Part shown: positions 52,692-62,851 of the stretch, one piece after another
Numbering within the stretch: position 1 is the first letter of the stretch
Layout: the number at the start of each line of letters is the position of its first letter
Source of the DNA: Wolbachia pipientis
Lineage (GTDB): Bacteria; Pseudomonadota; Alphaproteobacteria; Rickettsiales; Anaplasmataceae
DNA: 64,000 nt
Direction of reading: 5' to 3'
NCBI RefSeq assembly: GCF_030373985.1
Contig: NZ_JAUCRB010000001.1
Location: 248,001-312,000 of the forward strand
Made by a program: the position numbers and the translations under genes
The notes under the pieces: generated by a model
What the model was told of the DNA's origin: nothing
What the model saw: only the letters and a program-made list of their open reading frames with translations
Databases searched by the model: none

Positions 52692-52942
52692 GTCTTTTGC
52701 GCAAGTCTGAGCTACTAATTCCATCTATAAGAGTAAACGGAGAGTCTAGTTTTCCCGCTACACAATCTGGTTGTTTAATAGTTCCAGCTGACTCTATAGA
52801 TATACTACCGTTTCATTCAGGACCTCCACCTTTTACAGCTTATAGAACACTTTTTCCTCCTAAAAAGCAGCTTTCTTCTAAACTTGATTGATCTTTTAGT
52901 TTATTAAACTTTTCCTGATACTCTTCATCAAGCTCTACTTTT
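52692..52942 (-). pseudogene. Fragment of the multicopy Wolbachia family
   Basis: The minus strand reads KLKDQSSLEESCFLGGKSVL, then SISIESAGTIKQPDCVAGKL. The DNA at 52832-52942 aligns with 61486-61596, where the same frame gives ENYFLGGKSVLQAIEDESFE. Both copies share the pieces cactttttcctcc / cgctttttcctccc and tcatcaagctctac / tcatcaatctctac. The similarity ends abruptly at 52942, where recombinase sequence starts on the other strand. Confidence 0.5.
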
Positions 52943-54050
52943 TGATAGAGAAAAGATAAAATTTGAAATAAATGAAGAGGAAGCAAAAATAGTAAGGCAA
53001 ATATTAGTGTGGATAAGACAAGAAAGAATTAAGTATAAGGGAAGTTATAAGTAGACTAAGAGATAGATTAGTTAGAACAAGAACTATAAAGGAGGTTCTG
53101 CGTCTAATAGTAATTTGGCAGATGTTAAGAAATCCAGCGTATAAGGGACAAGCAGCGTTTAGTAAATTAAAAAGGGTAAAAAGAAGAGGAAAAAATAAAC
53201 AAAAGATTTCTATCTGTCGTACAGATGAAGATAGTTGATTTATATACCCATACCAAAGATAGTTGATGAAGGATTATTTAATAAAGTACAAAAGCAGCTG
53301 GATAAAAATAGAAAAAAGCAAGAATGCAGAGAAGGAAAGGAATAAATCTACTGCAAGGTCTAGTTGGATGTCAAAATTGTGAATATGCGTATAGTGGTGT
53401 GCACCATAGGGGTGAGGAAAGAACATATAGCTATTATTGCTGTAGTAGTGCCATACGTATTACTGATGGTGAGGAGAAATGTAACAATAAATTGGTTCGT
53501 ATAGATATGTTAGAAAAAGCTATATGGGAAGAAGTGGAAAGTTTACTAAAAAACTCAGAGATAATAGAAAAGGAGTACCAACAAAGAATTTCAGAAAATA
53601 AAAGTGATGAATCATTAGATAAAAAGTTTGCAAGGGGAAAAGAACAAATAAAACAAGGTATGGAAGAATTAATGAGCGATTCTTATAGTAAAGAAAATGC
53701 AGGTGAGAAGCAGTATATAAGTAAGGAAGCATTTAAACAGACAATGAAAAAAATGAAGGAACGTTTAAAAGGAATGGAAGAGGAGAAAAAGAAGGTAACT
53801 GATCAAAAGGCAGTAGAGAAGGGAATAAATCCTATTATAAGTAGCATAAAGAATTTCTATTCTAGTGTAAAACCGAACTTAGAACAGCTAGATTAAAAAA
53901 CTAAACTTGGCATTATTAAAGCATTGATAGAACAAATAGACATAGGTTGTGACCAAGTGTAAATAGGACCTCAGATCAAAGAACCAGCTAAAGATGGAAA
54001 GATTTTTAATTTGTATCATTGTACTACTCCTTATAATAAGGAGGCTGGCA
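52943..54050 (+). pseudogene. Prophage WO large serine recombinase, truncated and broken
   Basis: The C-terminal two thirds of a large serine recombinase (phage integrase) survive. Present are KIKFEINEEEAKIVRQI, MLRNPAYKGQAAFSKLKRVK (recombinase domain), IYIPIPKIVDEGLFNKVQK, and a zinc-ribbon piece GCQNCEYAYSGVHHRGEERT with YYCCSS. A long coiled-coil region and the end TKLGIIKALIEQIDIGCDQV follow. Frame shifts or stops lie near 53060, 53240, 53330 and 53895. The largest open piece is 53324-53896 (190 codons). The N-terminal catalytic domain with its serine is absent, so it cannot recombine DNA. Confidence 0.85.
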
Positions 54051-54181
54051 AAATTTGTCAGGTAATTTTTTTTGTATTTTATGTTGGAATTGATAAACCT
54101 TGAATAAGCCTTTGTTTTCATAAAATTATATCCTCATGAGCAAATTAATGTTATCCTTTTATACTGATTTAAAGTTTTTTT

Positions 54182-57100
54182 ATGTTCATACACTTGCGTG
54201 TTCACAGTGTTTATTCACTGCTTGAGAGTTCGGTTAAAATTGAGGAGCTGATAAGTCTTTGTTTGCAGAATAAAATGCCGGCTGTTGCAATTACTGATTC
54301 AGGTAACTTATTTGGCTCACTTGAATTTGCAGAATATGCAGCAAGTAGGGGGATACAGTTAATAATAGGATGCAATATTATAGTTCGGCATTCAGAGCAA
54401 AATTTACCTATATTGTTGCTCGCAAAAAATGAGCAAGGATACACTAATTTAGTAACTTTGGTGAGTGAGTCTTTTAGAAAACGCAAAAATAGCAGCGATA
54501 TTCCTTATGTTGATTTTGAAGAGCTATTGAATTTAAGAACAGGTCTAATTGTTCTAACCGGTGGATATGATGGAATATTGGCTCAGCTGTTATTGAGGCA
54601 AGATAAAGAGACAGTTGAAAAACTGCTTTCAGCATTTGATGGTCATTTGTATGTTGAGTTACAGCGTCATGGGTTAAAGAAAGAATCGGAACTTGAAGAA
54701 ACCTTAATAGACTTTGCTTACCAGCACAATATACCACTTGTTGCAACGAACGATGTGTTTTTTTCAAATAGATCTGACTATGAAGTCTATGACATATTAA
54801 CGTGCATATCGGAAGGAAGTTATGCTCTTGGGAATAATAGAAAGAAGCTAACTACTGAACATTATTTTAAATCTGTGGCAGAAATGGCAGGACTGTTTAG
54901 CGATATTCCCGAAGCAGTTAATAACACCTTAGTAATAGCTAGGCGGTGCTCTTACATGCCAAGAAGTAGGCAGCCTATTTTGCCCAAATTTCCTTGTCGA
55001 GAGGGCAAAACTGAGAATGAAGAGCTAAGGGAACAGGCAATTGCAGGGTTGGAATCCCGCATTGAGAATGAAACAGACATAGACCTTAAACAATACTATG
55101 ATCGGCTGAATTACGAACTGAGTGTGATAACTTCAATGAATTACTCCGGGTATTTCATGATAGTTTCTGACTTTATTCGCTGGAGCAAGGCAAATGGCAT
55201 TCCAGTTGGTCCAGGAAGAGGTTCTGGTGCTGGATCAATTGTTGCTTGGGTATTGCAGATTACAGATCTTGACCCCATAAAATTTGGCCTGATCTTTGAA
55301 AGGTTTTTAAATCCTGATCGTATATCGATGCCTGACTTTGATATTGATTTCTGTCAGGAAAAAAGAGACCTGGTGATTAATTACGTTCAGAAAAAATACG
55401 GTTATGTTGCTCAAATAATCACTTTTGGAAAATTGCAGGCAAGGGCAGTGCTGCGTGATGTTGGAAGGGTATTGCAGATGCCTTACTCTCAGGTAGATAA
55501 GATATCTAAAATGGTTCCGTTCAACCCAGTAAACCCTGTAACTTTATCACAAGCGATAGAGTTTGATCAAAACTTACAGAAAGAACGGGATAGTGATGAA
55601 GTAATTGCAAGACTCCTTAATATCTCTCTTAAGCTTGAAGGAATATATCGTCACATTTCAACTCATGCTGCTGGAATTGTGATATGTGATCAAAAATTAG
55701 AAAATTTTGTTCCTGTTTATTATGATCCAAATTCGGCTCTGCCAATCACTCAATACAGTATGAAATATGTGGAGAAAGCTGGGCTGATAAAGTTTGATTT
55801 TCTTGGGCTTGGTACACTAACGCTAATTGATCATGTATGTCGCTTAATTAATCGTGATAGAAAAAGGATTGATATTTCTTCAGTTTCCTTGAATGACCAC
55901 AAAACCTATGAAATGCTCTCAAGAGGTGATTCGATCGGAGTGTTCCAACTTGAAAGTTCAGGCATGAGAGAAACTTTAATCAAATTAAAACCAGACTGCA
56001 TTGAGGATATTATTGCCTTAATCTCTCTTTATCGTCCAGGGCCTATGGATAACATTCCAACTTATATTGCAAGAAAGCATGGGCTTGAAAGGCCAGATTA
56101 TATTCATCCATTGCTTGAAGGGATATTAAAAGAAACATTCGGAGTAATAATCTATCAAGAACAGGTAATGGAAATAGCGCGTATTCTTTCTGGGTATAGC
56201 CTTGCAGAAGCAGATTTACTCAGACGTGCTATGGGTAAGAAAATCAAAGAAGAGATGGATAAACAACGTGAACTTTTCATTCAAGGGGCAACGAAAAATG
56301 GTGTTAATTATGATAGGGCAAGTTATATTTTTGACCTTGTTGCAAAATTTGCTGGTTATGGATTTAATAAATCTCACGCAGCTGCATATGCGGTGATATC
56401 TTATCAAACAGCTTACCTTAAGGCTAACTATCCGTTAGAATTTTTCACAGCTTTGATGAACCTGAATATCGATGATAGAGACAAACTGAATTTATTCTAT
56501 CATGCTGCAAAATTCAATGGAGTTTCTATTCTTTCACCTGATGTAAGAAGGTCTAAAGCTGAATTTTCAATAGAGGATGAACACATACGTTACGGCATTG
56601 CTGCTTTGCGTAATGTTGGTTTTTCTATAGCAGAAGGAATAGTGAACGCACGTTCAAGCGCTTATAGGGACGTATGGGAATTCATTCAAAATTCGGGTAA
56701 TATAATAAATAAAAGGGCACTTGAAAGTCTAATTAAATCCGGAGCATGTGATAGTGTGCATCAAAACAGAAAACAGTTATATGAATCAATAGACACACTT
56801 ATTTGCTTTGCAAATAAAAATAGGCAGGATAGAGAATCAAGGCAGGCTGTTTTGTTTGGTAATCTTGATGTTTTAAAGCCGAAACTTGAGGATGTGGAAG
56901 ATTTTAGTGAAGAGGAGAAATTAGAGCATGAGTTATTTTCACTAGGGTTTTATTTAACTAATCATCCGCTTGAAAAATTTAGAACTCTTTTGAAAAAATT
57001 AAATATTGGGTTTATCGGAGAGGGTAGAACGACAAAAACTGCAGGTGTAATATTAAATGTGCGTATGAGAACCTCGGATCGTGGAAGATTTGTTATACTC

Positions 57101-57517
57101 ACGCTTTCTGATCCACATAATGTTTCTGAAATAGCATTCTACAATAATGAAATAATAGAGGAGAAAAGAAGTTTATTTTCACCAGGAACATTTGTGATAA
57201 TTGATCTTGAAGCCTCGGGGAATACGACAAGATTAGCGGGCAAGGACATATCTGAATTTACAGAAAGGATCACTTCTGTAATGAGGAGATTAGTTTTAAC
57301 TGGGTGTGCGGATTCGCAAAAAACCGCTATGGAATTGAATTCGGTATTGAAAAGTAAAGGCAGGACCAAAATAATGTTGGAACTTCTTCTTGAAAAGCAT
57401 AAGGTAAGTATCTTATTACCAGGTGCATATTCAATCACCCCTCAAGTTATTTATGAGATATCTAATTTAAGTTGGATTAAAGGTATAGAAATTGATACAA
57501 ATAGCTTGCTTATATAA
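54182..57517 (+). CDS. dnaE: DNA polymerase III alpha subunit
   Basis: DnaE is the replicative polymerase. The 1111-residue protein begins with a PHP domain (MFIHLRVHSVYSLLESSVKI, then AVAITDSGNLFG). The family C polymerase core has GPGRGSGAGSIVAWVLQITD and the catalytic pair in MPDFDIDFCQEKR (about residues 383-391). The blocks YRPGPMDNIPTYIARKHG and FGVIIYQEQVMEIARILSGY are near-invariant, and FAGYGFNKSHAAAYAVISYQ follows. A C-terminal OB-fold region lies at about 955-1030. The length is close to E. coli (1160). It stands alone between a decayed phage region and rpsF. Confidence 0.98.
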   Translation: MFIHLRVHSVYSLLESSVKIEELISLCLQNKMPAVAITDSGNLFGSLEFAEYAASRGIQLIIGCNIIVRHSEQNLPILLLAKNEQGYTNLVTLVSESFRKRKNSSDIPYVDFEELLNLRTGLIVLTGGYDGILAQLLLRQDKETVEKLLSAFDGHLYVELQRHGLKKESELEETLIDFAYQHNIPLVATNDVFFSNRSDYEVYDILTCISEGSYALGNNRKKLTTEHYFKSVAEMAGLFSDIPEAVNNTLVIARRCSYMPRSRQPILPKFPCREGKTENEELREQAIAGLESRIENETDIDLKQYYDRLNYELSVITSMNYSGYFMIVSDFIRWSKANGIPVGPGRGSGAGSIVAWVLQITDLDPIKFGLIFERFLNPDRISMPDFDIDFCQEKRDLVINYVQKKYGYVAQIITFGKLQARAVLRDVGRVLQMPYSQVDKISKMVPFNPVNPVTLSQAIEFDQNLQKERDSDEVIARLLNISLKLEGIYRHISTHAAGIVICDQKLENFVPVYYDPNSALPITQYSMKYVEKAGLIKFDFLGLGTLTLIDHVCRLINRDRKRIDISSVSLNDHKTYEMLSRGDSIGVFQLESSGMRETLIKLKPDCIEDIIALISLYRPGPMDNIPTYIARKHGLERPDYIHPLLEGILKETFGVIIYQEQVMEIARILSGYSLAEADLLRRAMGKKIKEEMDKQRELFIQGATKNGVNYDRASYIFDLVAKFAGYGFNKSHAAAYAVISYQTAYLKANYPLEFFTALMNLNIDDRDKLNLFYHAAKFNGVSILSPDVRRSKAEFSIEDEHIRYGIAALRNVGFSIAEGIVNARSSAYRDVWEFIQNSGNIINKRALESLIKSGACDSVHQNRKQLYESIDTLICFANKNRQDRESRQAVLFGNLDVLKPKLEDVEDFSEEEKLEHELFSLGFYLTNHPLEKFRTLLKKLNIGFIGEGRTTKTAGVILNVRMRTSDRGRFVILTLSDPHNVSEIAFYNNEIIEEKRSLFSPGTFVIIDLEASGNTTRLAGKDISEFTERITSVMRRLVLTGCADSQKTAMELNSVLKSKGRTKIMLELLLEKHKVSILLPGAYSITPQVIYEISNLSWIKGIEIDTNSLLI

Positions 57518-57565
57518 AAAAGCTTTATATAATGAGATATTTAGTCGGTGTTAAAGGAAAATATA

Positions 57566-58348
57566 GTGAATCTTTATGAGTTTACTTTTATAGCACAGCA
57601 AGGCTTATTGCAGCAGGAGGTAGAGGAGATAACCCAGGAGCTAGCTGTTTTATTGAGGAGCATTAAAGCAGATGTTATATTTCAGCAGATCAAGGGTATT
57701 CTGAAAGAAGGGAATGGTAAACTTGCAAAGCAAGAATTGGAAATGCGATCTAAAGCCATTCAAGAAAGTTTAGTTGATTGTTCTAATTTCTTAGAAAGCT
57801 TTGTAGAGATTTTATGGGTTGAATTGGAAGAAGATCTTTCAAATTTAAAAGAAGTGAAGTTAAAAGTTGACAAAAAGTTGAGAGATGAACTAAAAGGTTT
57901 AGGAATAACACAAGGTTTTGTAAAGCTTCCAGAAGGTGGTAAACAGATTGCTAAGAGTATATTTATTCGCAGTGTAGTAAGTGCTTTAAAAGGAAGTATT
58001 TCAGAGCATCTAATAAAGATTTTTCAGGGGGCTTTAAAAGATTTTGAAATAACAAACCAAAGTCGATTGAGTAGAGCGTGGGAGGTACTTTTAGAAAGTG
58101 TTGAAGCTTCAGGGTTGATAAAATATGAATATTGGGGTCTATTGGATTTTGCGTATCCAATAAATAAGGTGAAGAGCGGTCATTATTGTATGATGTGCGT
58201 AGTTTCTACTTCAAGCATTATGGATGAATTTGTACGTAGAGTAAAACTTAATGAGAACATTATTCGCCACCTGTCTGTGCGGGTTAATAAGTTTTTTGAA
58301 GGTAACCATCATATGATGAATAAACAAGTTGAGGAGCAAAGTGCATAA
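57566..58348 (+). CDS. rpsF: 30S ribosomal protein S6 with large internal insertion
   Basis: S6 binds 16S rRNA and S18 in the platform. The first 35 residues ([20 protein letters not shown]) and the last 75 ([21 protein letters not shown], then [21 protein letters not shown]) match the usual 95-135-residue protein. About 130 residues of helical, Lys/Glu-rich sequence lie between them where S6 normally has a short loop. The frame is intact and the family ends are preserved, so the insertion is tolerated. GTG 57566 with an AAGGA about seven bases upstream is preferred over the GTG at 57548. The stop overlaps the rpsR ATG by one base. Confidence 0.9.
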   Translation: MNLYEFTFIAQQGLLQQEVEEITQELAVLLRSIKADVIFQQIKGILKEGNGKLAKQELEMRSKAIQESLVDCSNFLESFVEILWVELEEDLSNLKEVKLKVDKKLRDELKGLGITQGFVKLPEGGKQIAKSIFIRSVVSALKGSISEHLIKIFQGALKDFEITNQSRLSRAWEVLLESVEASGLIKYEYWGLLDFAYPINKVKSGHYCMMCVVSTSSIMDEFVRRVKLNENIIRHLSVRVNKFFEGNHHMMNKQVEEQSA

Positions 58349-58623
58349 TGACAAAAAAACGAAATAATTTTAATGTTTCTTACGTGTCTGTGAATAATAG
58401 GGCTGGGTTTAGGCGTTCTAGAGTTTGCCCTCTTGCTACTTCTCAGGATGAAGATATAGATTATAAGAATACGGATTTATTATCTAGATTTACCTCTGAC
58501 TATGGTAGAATATTACCTAGAAGATTAACAGGTGTGTGTGCAAAAAAGCAAAGGAAATTGCGTTTAGCAATCATAAGGGCACGTTTTTTAGCTCTTGTTC
58601 CTTACTGCACTAAAAAAGTTTAG
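58348..58623 (+). CDS. rpsR: 30S ribosomal protein S18
   Basis: S18 is the S6 partner in the small-subunit platform. The 91-residue protein has a variable N-terminus ([20 protein letters not shown]), then the core [39 protein letters not shown] and a final [10 protein letters not shown], the normal S18 pattern. It is translationally coupled to rpsF and lies 7 bp before rplI. Confidence 0.96.
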   Translation: MTKKRNNFNVSYVSVNNRAGFRRSRVCPLATSQDEDIDYKNTDLLSRFTSDYGRILPRRLTGVCAKKQRKLRLAIIRARFLALVPYCTKKV

Positions 58624-58630
58624 GTAATTT

Positions 58631-59173
58631 ATGTTGGTAATTTTAAAAGAAAATATAAGAACTCTTGGTAAATTGGGTGACATTGTGAAAGTGAAGCCTG
58701 GTTACGCACGTAATTATCTTTTTCCACAAAAGAAAGCAATGAAAGCTACTAAGGAGAGTATAGCAAAGCTGGAGAAGCAGCGTTCCTTCTTAGAAGAGGA
58801 GAATATAGGAAAATTAAATTTGGCGAAAAAGCTAGCAGCGTCTCTTGCTGGTAAATTTGTGGTATTGGTAAAGCAAGCTTCTGAGGATGGTAGAATTTTT
58901 GGTTCTGTAACTGCAAGAGAAGTTGCAAGGTCTTTGTCGCAAGAGTGTGAAATTAATCACCGTAGAATATCTTTCGGTGGAATAAAGATAAGAAATTTAG
59001 GTGAGTATCAAGTGAATATAGAATTCCACAGTGAAGTGGTAGTACCAATCACTGTACATGTTGTTAGGTCAGAAACAGATGTACATGAGTTGAGGCAGGT
59101 AAAATTGCAAAGCCAAAAGTCACAACAGCAAAATGGTCAGGCTACAAAGCAAGAAGGTGCAAACAACAAGTAG
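58631..59173 (+). CDS. rplI: 50S ribosomal protein L9
   Basis: L9 is a long two-domain protein that binds 23S rRNA and projects from the large subunit. The N-terminus MLVILKENIRTLGKLGDIVK, then VKPGYARNYLFPQKKAMKAT, is typical. A connecting helix (about 45-75) and the C-terminal domain (DGRIFGSVTAREVARSLSQE, HRRISFGG) follow. The last 25 residues are a Gln-rich tail (SQKSQQQNGQATKQEGANN). It closes the rpsF-rpsR-rplI operon. Stretch 59174-59398 holds no gene; it contains an imperfect AGCATC/GATGCT inverted repeat. Confidence 0.96.
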   Translation: MLVILKENIRTLGKLGDIVKVKPGYARNYLFPQKKAMKATKESIAKLEKQRSFLEEENIGKLNLAKKLAASLAGKFVVLVKQASEDGRIFGSVTAREVARSLSQECEINHRRISFGGIKIRNLGEYQVNIEFHSEVVVPITVHVVRSETDVHELRQVKLQSQKSQQQNGQATKQEGANNK

Positions 59174-59398
59174 CAGCATCTATCGATGTTATGTAAGTAG
59201 CTGATGCTGAAATCCAGAAAGTCTGATTATTATATCTATAGATGAGTATACGAACTTAGAAGCATAAGTGTTTATATCAAATTATATGATGAAATTACAT
59301 AGTGAAACTGAGTTTCAGTGTCAAGTTTCTCAGGTGATACCAACTACCACTGAAATTAAGAAGAAATGGATGCTAAAAAACAAAACGGAGATTATTTA

Positions 59399-60691
59399 AT
59401 GATTCCTCGTTATAGCCGTAAAGAGATGTCTTCTGTCTGGAAAGAAAACAACAAGTTTAATATATGGCTAAAAATAGAAAAATTAGCGTGCGAGGCTCAG
59501 GCAAAGTTAAAAGTGATTCCAAACGATGTTGCTGAAAAGCTTTCTGGTGCTATTGAATTTGATATTGGACGTATCTATGAGATCGAGTCCACTGTAAAAC
59601 ACGATGTTATAGCTTTTCTAACGTATGTTGCTGAAAAAGTGGAAGTTGATGTTCGTTATCTCCATTACGGGATGACAAGTTCTGACGTGTTAGACACATG
59701 TCTTGCTGTGCAGCTGAAAGAGTCTTGTGATATTTTGCTCAAGAACTTAAAAAATTTACTTGCAGCATTGAAGAAAAAAGCTGAGGACTATAAGGATATT
59801 GTGTGTGTTGGACGCAGTCATGGAATGCACGCAGAGCCAACAACACTTGGGTTAAAATTTGCCAGGTTTTACGCAGAGTTTAAACGCAGCTACCAAAGGC
59901 TAACCAACGCACAAAGAGAAGTCGCAACCTGTAAAATATCAGGTGCAGTAGGAAACTTTGCAAATATTGATCCATTTGTTGAGGAGTATGTGGCGGAAGA
60001 AATGGGACTTATACCTGAAACTGTATCATCTCAAGTTATCCCTCGTGATAGACATGCCATGTTCTTTTCAGTTTTAGGGGTGATTGCAAGCTCAATGGAA
60101 AATGTTGCTATTGAAATTCGTCATTTGCAAAGAACTGAAATTGGAGAAATTTCCGAATATTTTTCCATTGGGCAAAAGGGGAGTTCTGCTATGCCGCACA
60201 AGTGTAATCCTATTCTGAGTGAAAATCTAACCGGACTCTCGCGTTTAATACGAAGTTATATATTTCCTGCATTAGAAAATGTTGCATTGTGGCACGAGCG
60301 AGATATATCACATTCGTCTGTGGAAAGATGTATTGTTCCTGATGCTTGCATAGTGATGGATTTTGCTTTAGTGCGATTGACAGATTTGATAGATAAATTA
60401 GTGATTGATAAGGAAAACATTGAAAAGAACTTAAATTCTTCAAAAGGTTTAATTTTCTCACAGCGTGTATTGCTTGAATTAGTGCATAGTGGTTTAACAA
60501 GGGAAGAGGCGTATAGAATTGTTCAAAGCAATGCAATGAAAGTGAAACAAGACAACAGTGATTTTCTGTCCGAATTGAAGCAAGATAAATCCTTGCTTGA
60601 AGTTATTGACTCAGAAAAACTTGAATCTTTGTTTGATTTGAAGTATTATGAGAAACATATAGACCATATATATAGCAAGGTTTTTAATTAG
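59399..60691 (+). CDS. purB: Adenylosuccinate lyase
   Basis: PurB acts twice in purine synthesis, releasing fumarate from SAICAR and from adenylosuccinate. The 430-residue protein starts MIPRYSRKEMSSVWKENNKF. The catalytic His-containing blocks are visible as RSHGMHAEPTTLGLKFARFY and the signature SSAMPHKCNPILSEN; TSSDVLDTCLAVQL is also conserved. ATG 59399 has a GGAG about eight bases upstream and fits relatives better than the in-frame ATG at 59366. The final G of the stop TAG is also the first base of tRNA-Met. Confidence 0.96.
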   Translation: MIPRYSRKEMSSVWKENNKFNIWLKIEKLACEAQAKLKVIPNDVAEKLSGAIEFDIGRIYEIESTVKHDVIAFLTYVAEKVEVDVRYLHYGMTSSDVLDTCLAVQLKESCDILLKNLKNLLAALKKKAEDYKDIVCVGRSHGMHAEPTTLGLKFARFYAEFKRSYQRLTNAQREVATCKISGAVGNFANIDPFVEEYVAEEMGLIPETVSSQVIPRDRHAMFFSVLGVIASSMENVAIEIRHLQRTEIGEISEYFSIGQKGSSAMPHKCNPILSENLTGLSRLIRSYIFPALENVALWHERDISHSSVERCIVPDACIVMDFALVRLTDLIDKLVIDKENIEKNLNSSKGLIFSQRVLLELVHSGLTREEAYRIVQSNAMKVKQDNSDFLSELKQDKSLLEVIDSEKLESLFDLKYYEKHIDHIYSKVFN

Positions 60692-60766
60692 GCTGGGTAG
60701 CTCAGTTGGTAGAGCAGGAGGATCATAATCTCTTGGTTGTGGGTTCAAGTCCCTCCTCAGCCACCA
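60691..60766 (+). tRNA. tRNA-Met (anticodon CAT), probably elongator
   Basis: The acceptor stem pairs GGCTGGG (60691-60697) with CTCAGCC (60756-60762). The D stem is GCTC/GAGC, the anticodon stem GGAGG/TCTCT (two G-T pairs) flanks ATCATAA (anticodon CAT), and the T arm has TTCAAGT. The discriminator A is followed by an encoded CCA (60764-60766). The first G overlaps the purB stop. The GGC start fits elongator Met of alphaproteobacteria; a tRNA-Ile with modified CAT cannot be fully excluded. Confidence 0.92.
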
Positions 60767-60844
60767 GTTAACCTTCTCAGAAAAAGCTACATTACCAATC
60801 CCAAGAAAGTGGGTCATTTAGGATTTCAAAAGAAGGTCAGGATA

Positions 60845-61061
60845 TTACTTTCTCTAACAGCTCCTTGAAAAATTGGATCAAGTGTTGAAAACTATGTTCT
60901 TCTGTTGTATTCCCTTTAGGTTTATCAATTTAATATGATCCAAAGTAAGGACTACGGAATTTTATTTCTTTATCTACACTCAAGAGATTTACTTTAGTAT
61001 ATCCTTCTATTAAATTTCCAATGCAAGCAAGTTGAAAAATATGCCTTATCTTTTCACTCAT
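60845..61061 (-). pseudogene. Short broken gene
   Basis: An ATG at 61061, with an AAGG about four bases upstream, opens MSEKIRHIFQLACIGNLIEG and runs for 43 codons to a stop (FGSY*). The same frame then continues IDKPKGNTTEEHSFQHLIQF. It is probably a small gene broken by one stop codon. I do not recognise the product. Confidence 0.4.
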
Positions 61062-61485
61062 TAACCTTTATTATGGAAAATATTTTGTGGTTTTAACCTA
61101 TAACAGTTAAGAAAAAGCTAATTGATCTTAGTTGTTAGAAGTGGATGTGATACAAATAAATATTGCTTGGTTAGAAAAGTGCAAGCAATTGTGGAAAATT
61201 GTGAGTGAAAACTTAACTCTAGCCTACAAATGATCATTTTCTCAACTTAGTGATAGTAATTCATATCATCTGAGTAGGTTCGCTTATTCATGATCGATTA
61301 CTAGAATCATTTATTTCACCATTGCAGAACATGTGGTCCTATTTTACTTTCTTTGTGCAGCTGATTTGTACAAGTTTGCTACATGAAAGTAGATGCAGTA
61401 CCTGGTTTTTTGCATCATTTGATATTATAATAATCTCAGTTAACTTTATAAGCACATCAACATTTTTTTCAAAACTTTCGTCTTC

Positions 61486-62480
61486 TATAGCTTGCAGAAC
61501 GCTTTTTCCTCCCAAGAAATAGTTTTCTTCTAAACTTTTTCTCTTACCTTTTAACTTGTTAAGCCTTGCTTCTTTTTTCTCATCAATCTCTACTTTTATT
61601 TTAGTATTTCTTCCTTATCGGAACTTAGATAAATACTAATCTTTCCCTACCTCGTCAGTAATAAAAGACATTTCAATTCTACCTTTTTCAACATTTGTGT
61701 AATTTTTCTTTTCTCCTGTGTTATCGACTTCTACTAAACTCCCCCTAAGTAAAATATGTGACGTTTTAAACCTAATCCTTTTGCCCTTGGGTTATCTACA
61801 ATTTTTGTAACCTCAATACAATATCATGCGAATATCTTATATAAAAGTATATGTTATCTACTTCTGTGTATAAAACTTCATCTTGAGTATTACCATTTAT
61901 AATAACTTCATATGCTAAGCTTTTTAGCTCGTTATCAATTTTTACGTTTTTCAGAAACATCACTACTGGACTTAAGGATTAAACGCAGTAATTTACTATC
62001 AAGAGAATTATATTTTACTCTTCCGCCTCTTTATAGTAAACTATCTATGATACCGTATATAATGTCTTCATCATTCTTTAATACATCCTTCTAAATATTT
62101 CTTTGTTATATCCCGTATTTGCTCTAAAGCATTGCTTGTGTTTTTTATTGGTGCACTAGATAGCTCTGCATGAAATCTGTTAATTAAACTTTTCTCACTT
62201 CTAGTTAATGGAAGACCTAGCTTCATTAAAGCTGAACCTTTTAGATAATAACAATCGTTTTTTTCCTCTTTGACTACTGCAAGTGTTAGAACTTCTAGTT
62301 GTTGATTACTGCTATATTCAAATTTAGAGTTTATATCACTTGATCCGTTATTTGCGGGTTTCTTACTTGCAGGATCATTTGTTGTAATTCACTCCAAATT
62401 TTGGTCCTTTTCTGTATTCAGAAAAATATGCCCCTCACCTAAATAAAAGTATAATTTTCTTACCGCAATTACCATTGAAA
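61486..62480 (-). pseudogene. Decayed member of the multicopy Wolbachia family
   Basis: The minus strand reads in changing frames LEVLTLAVVKEEKNDCYYLK, SALMKLGLPLTRSEKSLINR and FHAELSSAPIKNTSNALEQI, then VKIDNELKSLAYEVIINGNT with TEVDNIYFYIRYS. It ends with ENYFLGGKSVLQAIEDESFE toward 61486 and continues weakly to about 61320. The last piece is shared with 52692-52942. The beta-rich piece EVIINGNTQDEVLYTEVDN recalls the 39.2-kb and 6.5-kb remnants. Many stops are present. The product is unknown. Confidence 0.5.
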
Positions 62481-62851
62481 AGGAAGTAAAGCTAACTTTG
62501 TTAAGTACCTCTGGCTTTAGCTATGCAGTTAAATTTCCCTAGCTATGGGAAGTTTTTATCTACCATGCAATAACATTTTATGTAATGCAACATGTTTTTC
62601 ATAAAAAAAATAATCATTATGGATATCAGCAATATAGACTGAGTTCAGCAAAATAGTCAAGAAGGCCGAATTGTGCAGCTGTAAGTGTGTTTCATTTTTA
62701 TGAGAAATATGCTCATGCAGTATTCTGTATGTTTAATTTATTATTAGTAGTCTAAAAAAATCATTAAGTATGAATCCTATGGAATTCATAGATACTATTA
62801 GTAGTATATAGCTATAAATTAAGGCTAATAAGGAGCCTTATCAGATGTGTA

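Larger units (their letters stand above)
60767..62851. other. Two kilobases of mostly decayed DNA
   Basis: Apart from the two remnants listed, I see no gene. At 62640-62820 there are short inverted repeats and AT-rich DNA. A small hairpin AAGGCT-N7-AGCCTT lies at 62821-62839 and could be a weak terminator for the HTH gene on the minus strand. Confidence 0.45.

Noticed and set aside
60611..60817. Minus-strand frame of 68 codons over the end of purB and tRNA-Met.
   Set aside because: The peptide (LRRDLNPQPRDYDPP) is a well-known false product of antisense tRNA.
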